64,000 nt of DNA. It comes from an uncultured Dehalococcoidia bacterium. GTDB taxonomy: Bacteria > Chloroflexota > Dehalococcoidia > Lucifugimonadales > JAAXIE01. Of this stretch, positions 41,168-52,488 are shown piece after piece. The notes under the pieces are model-generated. The model was not told where the DNA came from. It did no database searches and saw only the letters and a program-made list of their open reading frames with translations. Both the position numbers and the translations under genes were made by a program. The stretch lies in contig OX638353.1 in NCBI GenBank assembly GCA_951813255.1, forward strand, positions 1,240,001 through 1,304,000. The letters are read 5' to 3'. Each line of letters opens with the position of its first letter. Within the stretch, counting starts at the first letter, position 1.

Positions 41168-42625
41168 TCATAGAGGGGGACGCGCAAGATGCCACTCAGT
41201 AGCCTGCTCGTATCCATACGCAGCGCGCAGCAGCATTGCCTCTGACAGCGCAGGCCCCATCAGTTGCATACCCACGGGCAAGCTGTCCGCAAATCCACAG
41301 GGAACCGAGATTGCGGGGATGCCCGCAATGTTGGCTGGCACGGTACAGACATCGCTCTGGTACATCTGCACCGGATCTGACGTCCTCTCCCCCAACGGGA
41401 AAGCGACCGTCGGTGACGTGGGGGACGCCAGCACATCAAACCGCTGAAAGGCGTCATCAAACTCCCTCCTCAGCAGCGTGCGCACCTTCAGCGCCTTCAG
41501 GTAGAATGCGTCGTAATAGCCCGCCGAAAGAGCATACGTCCCCAGCATAATACGGCGCTTCACTTCCGCCCCGAACCCCAGGCTCCGCGTCACCTCCATT
41601 GCGCTCGCATCATCCGACGCGGGAGCCGAAAGCCCGTACTTCACGCCGTCGTAACGGGCCAGGTTCGCCGAACACTCCGACGGCGCGATGATGTAGTATG
41701 CGGCCAAGGCATACTCCGTCGAAGGCAGCGAGACCTCATCAACATACGCACCCAGACCCTCCATCACACTGACGGCCTCCGTGACCACGCTCCGCACTTC
41801 AGGATCCACACCTTCAGAGAAGTATTCGCGGGGCATACCCACCCTCAAGCCTCTCAAGCCATCGTTGGCCCCATGATGGTAGTCAGCCCTTTCACCGGGC
41901 ATCGAAGTGGAATCTCGAGGATCGTGCCCTGCGATGGCGTTCATCACTGTGGCACAGTCGGCAACGTCCTTGGTAATCGGGCCCACTTGGTCCAGCGACG
42001 AGGCGTACGCCACCAATCCCCAGCGACTGACCAGTCCATATGTCGGCTTCAACCCGACCACACCGCACATGGCCGCAGGCTGGCGCACACTGCCTCCCGT
42101 GTCCGACCCCAAGGCGTACACGCATTCTCCGGCTGCAACAGCCGCAGCTCCTCCGCCACTGCTGCCTCCGGGCACCCTGTCCAGGTTCCAAGGATTGTGC
42201 GTAGTATGGAAAGCAGAGTTCTCTGTGGACGAACCCATCGCGAACTCATCCATGTTGCCCTTGCCCAAAAGCACCGCACCCTGATCATAGAGGCGCTCCA
42301 CCACTGCAGCGTTGTAGGGTGGCAAAAAGCCCTCAAGCATGCGGGAACCACAAGTGGTAGGAACGCCACGAGTGGATAGGACGTCCTTCAGCTGCATCGG
42401 CACGCCTGTCAACGCCCCCTGCGTCCCCGCTGCCAACTTGGCGTCGGCATTGCGCGCCTGCTCCATGGCCAGTTCAGGAGTCAGGCCGATGAAGGCGCGA
42501 ATACGGGATTCCACCCGTTCTATCGCTGCAAGGTAGGCCCGAGTGATCTCAACCGAGCTGGCCTCGTGGCCCTCCAGAAGCCTTTGACACTCGCTAATCG
42601 TAAGATGCTGAAACGCCTCTACCAT
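41168..42625 (-). CDS. gatA: Asp-tRNA(Asn)/Glu-tRNA(Gln) amidotransferase subunit A
   Basis: A 485-residue amidase. The Ser-cisSer-Lys triad is visible as Lys in GVPMQLKDVLS, and the two serines in GSSGGGAAAVAAGE. GSDTGGSVRQPAAMCGVVGLKPTYG is the GatA signature. It releases ammonia from glutamine for amidation of mischarged Glu-tRNA(Gln) or Asp-tRNA(Asn). gatC lies 12 nt upstream. gatB is not in the window, so the operon is split. Confidence 0.95.
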   Translation of the reverse strand: MVEAFQHLTISECQRLLEGHEASSVEITRAYLAAIERVESRIRAFIGLTPELAMEQARNADAKLAAGTQGALTGVPMQLKDVLSTRGVPTTCGSRMLEGFLPPYNAAVVERLYDQGAVLLGKGNMDEFAMGSSTENSAFHTTHNPWNLDRVPGGSSGGGAAAVAAGECVYALGSDTGGSVRQPAAMCGVVGLKPTYGLVSRWGLVAYASSLDQVGPITKDVADCATVMNAIAGHDPRDSTSMPGERADYHHGANDGLRGLRVGMPREYFSEGVDPEVRSVVTEAVSVMEGLGAYVDEVSLPSTEYALAAYYIIAPSECSANLARYDGVKYGLSAPASDDASAMEVTRSLGFGAEVKRRIMLGTYALSAGYYDAFYLKALKVRTLLRREFDDAFQRFDVLASPTSPTVAFPLGERTSDPVQMYQSDVCTVPANIAGIPAISVPCGFADSLPVGMQLMGPALSEAMLLRAAYGYEQATEWHLARPPL

Positions 42626-42637
42626 ACAGTGCAGCGT

Positions 42638-42928
42638 CTATTCTTCGATGACCAATCCGACGCGAAATTGGTCCGCATGTTGCAACGGCGCATGGATCAG
42701 AACGTCCTCCACAGGGAGAGATGGGCTTGCGGCGTCCTGCCGCAGCACCGATCGCAGGTCAGCCACATGTGAGGTCGGCGGCACCTGCTCGGTATCCAGA
42801 GACTGCAATGTCTTGAACTGCTCCAGAATCTGCGACAGTTGCTCTGCCATAGCATCCAGTTCTTCCTCGCTCAAGGAAAGCCGGCATAGCCTCGCCATGT
42901 GCTGTACCTCTTCACGGGAAAGGGCCAA
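42638..42928 (-). CDS. gatC: Amidotransferase subunit C
   Basis: A 96-residue GatC: LSREEVQHMARLCRLSLSEEELDAMAEQLSQILEQFKTLQSLDTEQVPPTSHV, then PVEDVLIHAP. It stabilises the GatA-GatB complex. TTG 42928 is favoured because AAGGAG lies 5 nt before it; two GTG codons just upstream (to 42934) overlap that site. It is directly followed by gatA. Confidence 0.93.
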   Translation of the reverse strand: MALSREEVQHMARLCRLSLSEEELDAMAEQLSQILEQFKTLQSLDTEQVPPTSHVADLRSVLRQDAASPSLPVEDVLIHAPLQHADQFRVGLVIEE

Positions 42929-43017
42929 CACCACTCCTTACTGCGACTAAACACCATTGCAAGAGATTAACGACCAGTCTATCAGAGCAGCATCTGCACC
43001 CTCAACGTACCTAGGTC

Positions 43018-45087
43018 TCAGGATGCTGCAGCAACCTCCACTCTCAAAGTGTACGTTGCTGCCTGGCGAGTCTTGGGGGCAATGGCTGCCACTACGGCCA
43101 CCACTTGCTCGCGCTGCGGGGATGCGCTCAATCGGAACTCGCCCCGGTTCAGATCGTCCAGGGTCATCGCAGTCACACGCGTTTGCGTGCCAGCCTCGAC
43201 TACAGTTACCACGTAATCCTGCGCCACCCGGTTGGACGTAAGAAGGAACCCATCCCCCTGCCATCCTGACGCAGTTGGCGCGCCTCCGAGGTCAACTTCC
43301 GGTATGGAGATATCGTCGACGCAGAGGCCGCTGCCGTTCACACTGTCGTCAGTGACGTAGTGAAATCGCACATCCACCTCTCCACCTCCATAGGGAGACA
43401 GATCGGCTTCCGCCTCCAGCCAACTACGTGTTATTCCAGTGTAGCCCGGCCCATAGCTGTTGCCTGCAGGGTCGTCGGTGGTAGTCCCTTTAGCAGGTAG
43501 CACCTCCCACGTAACGCCATCGTCCGTCGAAACCTCCACGTAGCCGTAGTCCCACCCCTCCTCTATCTCATGCCAGATTCGATAACGCATAGACGCGGAC
43601 TCCACTTCCGACAAGTCCACGCGTCTCCTTAGTGTGCTGCTGATGGAGTCGCCACTGTTACTCCACCAGCATCCGTCAGCATCGACATACGTCCCGAGCA
43701 ACGGCGTTTCGGTCACCCCTTGGAAGCGGAGCGTTTGGGCATCTTGTGGCTTTGTCAGCTCCACATACTCTGCGGAATACTGGCTCAGTGCGGACCTCCT
43801 CACGCCTCCCTTGCCCAACGCCTGCATTGGGAACACGCCCACATCGACGTCCTCGTACCCATATCGACCGCCATCGGGCTCATCCAGCACATTCGCCACC
43901 AACCAATCCGCAAACATTCTCCGGAAGCTAAACTCTCCTCCCAGAGAGCGCAAGTAGGCATCCACACCATCCACACCGTTGGCGGGATCCTCGGCCAGCC
44001 GTATCAGGTCGCTCGGCATATCAACCTGCCCCGACAAGTACTGGAAAAACAACATACTGTAGGCGTAGTTTGCCCCCGACAGCGGGTCAAGAGGCCAATT
44101 GACCAAGGAAGGTGTGGGGGAGGGCACCTCAGCATACGGAGGCCCGGGATGCCGGTCCAAGAGCCAGGTGTTGAGTTCAGCCATCCCCTCAGATACCCAT
44201 GTGTCCTCGCTGGGGTCTGCGGCCCAAGCCACAGCGTGGAACAGTTCGTGGGCCAATACCGAGAGGTATTGGGATGAGCCAACATTCAGATACTCAGCGT
44301 TCATGTACAGCATCTCCCGCTCATTACTCTGGGAGTGCACTGCCTTTGGATACTCGTCGGCAGAGCTGAAATAGCCCGCCGCCCCCCCTTGCAGACGCCC
44401 GTTAAGGATCGTCATCCGTGGGTCTTCGTCCACACCGGGCTTCCACTCAGTGCCCCAAAGGCCTATCGTTCGCGGGTAAACATCGTTTTCAAATGCATCC
44501 GCAGCCTGCACCAGCCGCTCATCAGGCACCGACAAACCCACCTGGACATACCAGTAGGCATTGGGGCTGATGTGTCTCAGCACGAATTCCCGTGTGTACG
44601 CCCTGACCGGGTCCAGACTTATGAGTTGGAACTCGTCTATCCGCCCTAACACTAGCTGACCCGGGGGAGGCCCGACCACACGCTCTATGGGCGTTTCCGT
44701 CTTCAACCGCAGGGATCGGGCCAATTCCACCAAGTCCCGCTCGGGTGCCGCTTTGAAGGATGTGTGGACGGCCAAAGGCATTGGCGTGTCCGAGTCCTCA
44801 ACAGGACTACTACCCCCATTCGGAGCAGGTATGGGGGCTCCATCCACAGGTGACTGCGTACCCGCGATCGAAGTAACCGGCTCGGGTGTTGCAGCGGGTG
44901 TTCCCCTCTCAGGAATCGATGAGCGTACCGTTGGCCTCGGCGAAGTCAGAGTAGAAGAAGAAGCGCTCGGCCCTGCGGAGACAACAGGCGGCTGAGTCTG
45001 TGGGGTCCCACTAGAGACGGGCGCGCGATCGCACGCAGCGAGCAGCACTAGCACAAGAATGATCGGAAACCACCACCACAGGTGCAT
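43018..45087 (-). CDS. Secreted lipoprotein metallopeptidase, immune-inhibitor-A-like
   Basis: A 689-residue exported lipoprotein. The signal peptide ends in the lipobox LAAC. A Ser/Pro/Thr-rich linker follows to about residue 105. The catalytic part has the zinc motif HELFHAVAW with a downstream Glu in WVSEGMAELN, a gluzincin-like pattern. The later region (SSTLRRRVDLSEVESASMRYRIW, WDYGYVEVSTDDGVTWEVLP, DVRFHYVTDDSVNGSGLCVDDISI) is the jelly-roll-like domain of immune inhibitor A (M6) proteases. ATG 45087 is preferred over TTG 45093. It probably digests extracellular protein. Confidence 0.78.
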   Translation of the reverse strand: MHLWWWFPIILVLVLLAACDRAPVSSGTPQTQPPVVSAGPSASSSTLTSPRPTVRSSIPERGTPAATPEPVTSIAGTQSPVDGAPIPAPNGGSSPVEDSDTPMPLAVHTSFKAAPERDLVELARSLRLKTETPIERVVGPPPGQLVLGRIDEFQLISLDPVRAYTREFVLRHISPNAYWYVQVGLSVPDERLVQAADAFENDVYPRTIGLWGTEWKPGVDEDPRMTILNGRLQGGAAGYFSSADEYPKAVHSQSNEREMLYMNAEYLNVGSSQYLSVLAHELFHAVAWAADPSEDTWVSEGMAELNTWLLDRHPGPPYAEVPSPTPSLVNWPLDPLSGANYAYSMLFFQYLSGQVDMPSDLIRLAEDPANGVDGVDAYLRSLGGEFSFRRMFADWLVANVLDEPDGGRYGYEDVDVGVFPMQALGKGGVRRSALSQYSAEYVELTKPQDAQTLRFQGVTETPLLGTYVDADGCWWSNSGDSISSTLRRRVDLSEVESASMRYRIWHEIEEGWDYGYVEVSTDDGVTWEVLPAKGTTTDDPAGNSYGPGYTGITRSWLEAEADLSPYGGGEVDVRFHYVTDDSVNGSGLCVDDISIPEVDLGGAPTASGWQGDGFLLTSNRVAQDYVVTVVEAGTQTRVTAMTLDDLNRGEFRLSASPQREQVVAVVAAIAPKTRQAATYTLRVEVAAAS

Positions 45088-45098
45088 CACCAATCCAG

Positions 45099-45713
45099 TC
45101 AGCCAGAGTTATACCGGTTCATCGCTTGGTCGATGCCATCTTGCACCACACACAGAGTCGCCTCCACCGCCCGCTTGGTCGCCTCATCCACTAGCTTGCC
45201 ATCTTCATTGGAAAAGCCCCCCAGCACGAAGGAGATGTCGTCCTCATGAGGCCCAGGCTTGCCGATGCCCACCCGCAGCCGCGGAAACCCTTGCGTGGAA
45301 ACTGCTCCTATGATGGACTTCAGCCCATTGTGACCGGCGGCGCTCCCTCCGGGACGTATTCGGATGCGGCCCGGAGGCAAATCCATCTCGTCGTAGACGA
45401 TGAGCAGTTGTTGTGGCGAGGCATGGAATCGGTCCAGCAGGTACTTCACTGCTTCGCCACTGCGGTTCATGAAGGTGCGGGGCTTGGCCAACACCACCCG
45501 GTGCCCCCCCACCTCTCCTTCTCCCAACACGGCCTTGGCCCGTCTCTGGGACACAGCGATATTGGAAGCCTTGGACAGGCGCTCAATAGTCTTGAAACCT
45601 ACGTTATGTCGGCTGGACCGGTAGCGCAGCCCAGGATTTCCCAGACCTACTATGATCCACAAGTGCGGCTCACCGGGCTCGGGCTCACTTGCTATGGCGT
45701 CGAGGTATTCCAA
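45099..45713 (-). CDS. pth: Peptidyl-tRNA hydrolase
   Basis: A 204-residue Pth: LWIIVGLGNPGLRYRSSRHNVGFKTIERL includes the catalytic His in SRHNVGF. VLAKPRTFMNRSGEAV and IVYDEMDLPPGRIRIRPGGSAAGHNGLKSII complete the active site. It recycles peptidyl-tRNAs released from stalled ribosomes. The start is uncertain: TTG 45713 lies 3 nt after the ligA stop, giving an N-terminal extension of about 15 residues compared with most Pth proteins. Confidence 0.93.
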   Translation of the reverse strand: MEYLDAIASEPEPGEPHLWIIVGLGNPGLRYRSSRHNVGFKTIERLSKASNIAVSQRRAKAVLGEGEVGGHRVVLAKPRTFMNRSGEAVKYLLDRFHASPQQLLIVYDEMDLPPGRIRIRPGGSAAGHNGLKSIIGAVSTQGFPRLRVGIGKPGPHEDDISFVLGGFSNEDGKLVDEATKRAVEATLCVVQDGIDQAMNRYNSG

Positions 45714-45716
45714 CTT

Positions 45717-47789
<2,073 letters not shown>

Positions 47790-47849
47790 TTAACTGTATA
47801 ATAGCATCCACCTTTTCTGTTGTAACCGAGAAATCGAGGAGACTTGGAC

Positions 47850-49130
47850 ATGGCCGACCTACGCCCTTTCCGAGGGCTGCTCTACAACACCAACCTAGTG
47901 GGGAACATAGCATCAGTAGTATCCCCGCCCTTCGACACCATCCCGCCCCAGTTGCAGGATGATCTCTACCGGCGCAGTCCCTACAACATGGTGCGCTTGG
48001 AGGCTGGCGAGGAGTCCGGCGCTGACACACCAGAGGACAACCGATACACCCGCGCTGCCTCCACCTTCCACGAATGGCAGACCAACGGTGTGCTGGCGCG
48101 AGACCAAACCCCTGCCTTCTACTTGATGCGCCACACATTCACCCACGAGGGACACACACGCAGCCGTCTCGGCCTCGTCGCTTGCGTGCGTTTGGAAGGA
48201 TACGACCAGCGCGTGGTCCTGCCCCACGAGTTCACCGGCCAGAGGGACAAGGACGACCGCCTAGCCCTGATGGAGGCCTGCCAAGCCAACTTCAGCCCCA
48301 TCATGGTGCTCTATAGAGACTCTGATGGACTGCTGGAACCCGTTTTCCACAAGGCCTCAGACCGAGCCCCTGCCCTCACGGCTTCAGCGGCCGACGGCCA
48401 GGACTACGCCCTGTGGCGCATCGATGATCGAGCGGACATCGAAGCCATACGACAAGCCATGGCATCCCTCCCGCTCTACATCGCCGACGGTCATCACCGC
48501 TATGAGACCGCTCTCAGATACCATCAACTGAACCCCACGACCAATTCTGATGCGGCTTCCCGCTGCATGATGATGGTTCTCGTCGAATTCCAAGACCCTG
48601 GGCTTATGGTGCTACCCTACCATCGCGTCTTGGGTCCATTGGACCAAGGCCAACTGGACGCGGTCTGGTCGGCACTACGAGGATGGGGTGACATTACGCC
48701 TGTCCCCAGCCCCACCGACGTCACAAAGTTGCAGGCTGAGGTGGAGGACGCCGGGCGAGAAGGATTGGTGCTGGGCCTGCTGGGCCCTGCGGGCGACGGC
48801 CCCTACCTGCTCAGGATTCGACAACGCCCCGAGATGGCCTCATGGGGCCCTATGGCTCAGTCGGAACCTTGGCTTCTGGAAGAAAGGATGCTACCCCCCG
48901 CGCTGGGACCCGCGCTGGGGGACTGTCTGGCATACGTACACGACGCGGGTGAAGCGGAAGCATTGGCCCTTTCCGAGTCGCCCCACGTTGCCCTGTTCCT
49001 CAAGGCCTTTCCATTGGACCTGTTCCAACAGATAGTTGATACGGGAGCAAAGTTGCCCCGCAAATCCACATTCTTCTACCCCAAGCTACCCACGGGCCTG
49101 GTCTTGAACTCGCTGAAGGGAACTCTGTAG
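47850..49130 (+). CDS. DUF1015-family protein
   Basis: A 426-residue DUF1015 protein: LRPFRGLLYNTNLVGNIASVVSPPFDTI at the start, then the conserved LYIADGHHRYETALRYH in the middle and an IVDTGAKLPRKSTFFYPKLPTGLV end. The HHRYETA motif is invariant in the family, whose role is unknown. ATG 47850 follows GAGGAG (47836-47841). TATAAT at 47797-47802 is a likely -10 element. It diverges from ligA. Confidence 0.88.
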   Translation: MADLRPFRGLLYNTNLVGNIASVVSPPFDTIPPQLQDDLYRRSPYNMVRLEAGEESGADTPEDNRYTRAASTFHEWQTNGVLARDQTPAFYLMRHTFTHEGHTRSRLGLVACVRLEGYDQRVVLPHEFTGQRDKDDRLALMEACQANFSPIMVLYRDSDGLLEPVFHKASDRAPALTASAADGQDYALWRIDDRADIEAIRQAMASLPLYIADGHHRYETALRYHQLNPTTNSDAASRCMMMVLVEFQDPGLMVLPYHRVLGPLDQGQLDAVWSALRGWGDITPVPSPTDVTKLQAEVEDAGREGLVLGLLGPAGDGPYLLRIRQRPEMASWGPMAQSEPWLLEERMLPPALGPALGDCLAYVHDAGEAEALALSESPHVALFLKAFPLDLFQQIVDTGAKLPRKSTFFYPKLPTGLVLNSLKGTL

Positions 49131-49139
49131 CATCATGGC

Positions 49140-49604
49140 CTAGGAGCCGCTTCGTTCTTCCAAGTCAGCCATCGCCATTTCCGTGATCGCTCGCTCCGCC
49201 ACCTTGCTGTACTCCGCGATGAACTGCTCCAAGCGCCTTATCTCGGCAGAGGCCTCCCCATCAGCCTCTCCCGACACCCTGGCTTGCTGCCTGACGGTCC
49301 GCAGAGCAGCTTTGGCATCCTCCACCTGGCGAGTCAGCTCCAGAGCCTTGAGCTCCTCTTCAGCCCGCTTCTTGATGGATAGCAGCCTCTTGTGGTTTGC
49401 CCTAGCGTCATCGAGACGTTCCTCCACTTCACCTAAGGCCGCCAGCGATAGGTCAAGAGGTGCACGGCCGTAAATGGCCTGTCGTGGCAGGCGTTGCTGC
49501 TGCAGCCGGAACTGCCGGATCTGCTGCTCCAGCTGCGTCTCACGGTGGTGTATCTCAGCCAGCACCAGCCTCAGCCGGGCCATGGCTTGGTTCATCTCTA
49601 CCAT
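49140..49604 (-). CDS. Coiled-coil protein of unknown function
   Basis: A 154-residue, highly charged, nearly all-helical protein (MARLRLVLAEIHHRETQLEQQIRQFRLQQQ, DDARANHKRLLSIKKRAEEELKALELTRQVEDAKAALRTV). No catalytic motif or membrane segment. It lies 24 nt downstream of serA on the same strand and may be co-transcribed. It cannot be placed in a family by eye. Confidence 0.6.
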   Translation of the reverse strand: MVEMNQAMARLRLVLAEIHHRETQLEQQIRQFRLQQQRLPRQAIYGRAPLDLSLAALGEVEERLDDARANHKRLLSIKKRAEEELKALELTRQVEDAKAALRTVRQQARVSGEADGEASAEIRRLEQFIAEYSKVAERAITEMAMADLEERSGS

Positions 49605-49628
49605 AGTACCGCCCCTGCCATAGAACGC

Positions 49629-51212
49629 TTAGAGACGCACGACCTTCACCGCATCGATGTGTTGCACCGCGCGGATCTCTTCCAAGACCCGCGGGCTCAC
49701 AGGGTCGTCTAATCCCAGAACCATCATAGCCCTGCCACGAATGTCCAAACGTCCGACTTCCATGAAAGCGATGTTTACGTCATTGCGCCCAGTGATCGTG
49801 CCCACTGCCCCAATCATACCCGGCATGTCTCCGTGCTCAATGAACAGTAGGTAAGGCACCGAGGGCACTAGGTCAAGCCAGTACTGGTTCACCCGTACTA
49901 CATGGGGCTGGCCCCTAAGAGTCGTACCGGCGATCGTAGTCTCTCCGGCCCCGGTGTGCACGGTGATCGTAAGCAGGTTGCCGTATTCTTGGACACGACC
50001 ACCCTTGCGCTCCGACACACGTAGCCCGCGGCGCTGGGCCGTCAGGTTGGCATTGATTTCGTTCACTCGTTCATCGGTGGTCGGGCTCAGCAGACCCACC
50101 AAGGCGGCAGCCCGAAGCATGGCCGTGTCATGCTCCGCTATGTCACCCTCGAATCCCAACTCTATGGATCCGAACTGGCCTTCAGCAAGATGAGTCACCA
50201 GCTTGCCCACCAGTTCCGCCACGGGCAGGAACGGGGCCACCACCCGGTTCACCTCGGGCGATACGAACGGGGCATTGACAGCCGTGCGGGCCGGTTCCCC
50301 CCTTAACACCGCAAGCACCTGCTCTGCCACCTCCAGAGCCACCTCGCGCTGCGCCTCCTCTGTGGAACCTCCCAGGTGCGGGGTGACCACCACCTGCGGA
50401 TGCCCCAGCAGGGGGCTCTCACGCGGAGGCTCATCGGCAAATACATCCAACGCTGCCCCAGCAAGCCTGTCCTGTTTCAAGGCCTCAGCCAAAGCTTGCT
50501 CATCCACCAGACCGCCCCGCGCTACGTTAATGAGACGAGCGCTCGGCTTCATCTTCCTGAGTTCCGGCTCTCCGATTAATGCCTTCGTCGTATCGGACAG
50601 CGGAATGTGTATCGTCACGAAATCGGACCCTTCCAACAAGGCGTCCAAGGACATCAACTGTACACCCATGCCACCGGCATACTCAGCGGAAACGAAGGGG
50701 TCGTACCCAAACAGGCGCATACCGAAACTCTGCGCCCTGCGCGCCACTTCCGAGCCCACTCGGCCCAGCCCAACTATGCCCAGCGTCTTGCCTCGTACCT
50801 CCACGCCCATGAATTCCCGCCTAGCCCACTCTCCTTGAGCCATGGACTGGTGAGCTTGGGGTACGTTCCGAGCGAGGGCCAGAATCAGCGCCAGCGTGTG
50901 TTCAGCGGCCGCCACGATGTTCCCTGATGGAGCATTGACCACAGCGATACCCCGCGAAGTGGCCGCCGGCACATCAATGTTGTCCACCCCCACCCCTGCC
51001 CGGCCGACGACTCGCAACCGCTCCCCCTTCTCGATTACATCAGGGGTCACCTTGGTCTCGCTTCTCACAACCAAGGCATCGTAGCCGGGAAGCAGGGAGG
51101 TAAGCTCTGACGGGGACAACCCAGGACGCATGTCCACATCAGCTTCGGTTTCCAGCAGTTTCAGCCCCTCTGGGGCAATCGGATCGGACACTAGAACGCG
51201 GTGTCGAGTCAC
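49629..51212 (-). CDS. serA: D-3-phosphoglycerate dehydrogenase
   Basis: A 527-residue long-type SerA, first enzyme of serine synthesis. Catalytic domain: VVRSETKVTPDVIEK. NAD domain: GKTLGIVGLGRVGSEVARRA, NVARGGLVDEQALAEAL, and the catalytic His in TPHLGGSTEEAQ. An intervening domain and a C-terminal ACT domain (PYLLFIEHGDMPGMIGAVGTITGRNDVNIA) complete it; ACT domains mediate serine feedback. GTG start directly follows the stop of the class V aminotransferase gene (TAAGTG), indicating coupled translation. Confidence 0.95.
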   Translation of the reverse strand: MTRHRVLVSDPIAPEGLKLLETEADVDMRPGLSPSELTSLLPGYDALVVRSETKVTPDVIEKGERLRVVGRAGVGVDNIDVPAATSRGIAVVNAPSGNIVAAAEHTLALILALARNVPQAHQSMAQGEWARREFMGVEVRGKTLGIVGLGRVGSEVARRAQSFGMRLFGYDPFVSAEYAGGMGVQLMSLDALLEGSDFVTIHIPLSDTTKALIGEPELRKMKPSARLINVARGGLVDEQALAEALKQDRLAGAALDVFADEPPRESPLLGHPQVVVTPHLGGSTEEAQREVALEVAEQVLAVLRGEPARTAVNAPFVSPEVNRVVAPFLPVAELVGKLVTHLAEGQFGSIELGFEGDIAEHDTAMLRAAALVGLLSPTTDERVNEINANLTAQRRGLRVSERKGGRVQEYGNLLTITVHTGAGETTIAGTTLRGQPHVVRVNQYWLDLVPSVPYLLFIEHGDMPGMIGAVGTITGRNDVNIAFMEVGRLDIRGRAMMVLGLDDPVSPRVLEEIRAVQHIDAVKVVRL

Positions 51213-52334
51213 TTAGGCCCCCGCCGCGCCAACAGGCCGGTAACCGGCCTTCGCTAAGCCGCGTTCCAGTGCCACCAGTGCCACCCTCAAGTCGTCCTCG
51301 TCCACATAGCCCATGTGGCCGATTCGAAATATCCTGCCTTCCATCTTCCCCTGTCCCTCAGCCAGCACCACCGCATCATCCACCCGCAGTTGCTCCAGCA
51401 GCTCCGTACCATCTATCCCATCAGGCGTCCACACAGCAGTGACAGTGTCGGAGGCGTGGTCGGGGTCGGCAAAGAGAGAGAGCCCCATGGCCTTCAGCGA
51501 TTCCCGAGTGAAGTCGGCCAGCCGGGCGTGGCGCCGGTAAACCTGCTCCAGCCCCTCTTCCATCATCCTGTCCAGCGCAACGTTCACCCCGTAATACATC
51601 GGCAGGCCCGGGGTCCATGGCGTCTGACCTACCCGCAAATAGCGCTGCGCAGCGCCGAGGTCGAAATAAAACCGGCCCATGGTGGAAGTCTTATAGGCAG
51701 CCCAAGCATCAGCGCTCATGCTGATAAACCCCAGACCCGGAGGCACCATCATGCCCTTCTGAGCAGCAGTCCCCACCACATCGCAGCGCCACTCGTCCAT
51801 GGGCAGCGGAATGCAGCCCAAGCTGCTCACCGCATCCACCAGCAGCAGCTTGTCGAACTCGTCCTTAATCACCTTGGAAAGGGCCTGCAGGTCGTTGGTG
51901 ATTCCTGTGGAGGTCTCGTTGTGGGTGATCAGGACCGCCTTGATTCCCGGGTCGGCCGCCAAGGCCTCGCGCACGGCGTCGGGGTCGGCAGCTTTCCCCC
52001 AATTCACACTCATTTTGGTCACATCTGCCCCATAGGCTTGAGCGATGCTGGCAAACCGGTCCCCGAAGGAGCCACAGCTTACTGCCAGCACCTTGTCATC
52101 GGGAGATAGGGTGTTTACGATGGAGGCCTCAAGGCACCCGGTGCCTGACGCCGTCAGAACGAATACATCCTCTTCAGTACCGAAAACTTTTTTCAGTTTT
52201 TCGCTAATGCCCGAGATGAGTTCGCGGAATTCAGGGCCTCGGTGATTGATCATTGGGCCGGACATGGCGTCCAGCACATCTTCAGGGCAGGGTGTAGGTC
52301 CCGGTGTACGCAAGTTGTGCCTAGGCAGCTCCAC
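51213..52334 (-). CDS. Class V aminotransferase, probable serine-pathway enzyme
   Basis: A 373-residue PLP enzyme of the alanine-glyoxylate/serine-pyruvate type: LRTPGPTPCPEDVLDAM, FVLTASGTGCLEASIVN, LLVDAVSSLGCIPLPMDEW and the PLP lysine in GTAAQKGMMVPPGLGF. It is directly joined to serA (stop codon touching the GTG start), so it most likely transaminates 3-phosphohydroxypyruvate in place of SerC, which such class V enzymes do in some prokaryotes. GTG 52334 is chosen because AGGAGG precedes it; extending to 52424 adds a non-conserved stretch. Confidence 0.85.
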   Translation of the reverse strand: MELPRHNLRTPGPTPCPEDVLDAMSGPMINHRGPEFRELISGISEKLKKVFGTEEDVFVLTASGTGCLEASIVNTLSPDDKVLAVSCGSFGDRFASIAQAYGADVTKMSVNWGKAADPDAVREALAADPGIKAVLITHNETSTGITNDLQALSKVIKDEFDKLLLVDAVSSLGCIPLPMDEWRCDVVGTAAQKGMMVPPGLGFISMSADAWAAYKTSTMGRFYFDLGAAQRYLRVGQTPWTPGLPMYYGVNVALDRMMEEGLEQVYRRHARLADFTRESLKAMGLSLFADPDHASDTVTAVWTPDGIDGTELLEQLRVDDAVVLAEGQGKMEGRIFRIGHMGYVDEDDLRVALVALERGLAKAGYRPVGAAGA

Positions 52335-52488
52335 TGGTCCTCCTATCGATGTCCTGCTCGCCGTTCCCTCGTATGTGGGAATTACAGCTGGACTCACGAA
52401 CAACTCTTCTCCCCCCCACGACACGCACTGCGCCCCGGGTTGGGGAGACGCACCATTCTCATCTACTCAAGAATACCACAGCGGGACA

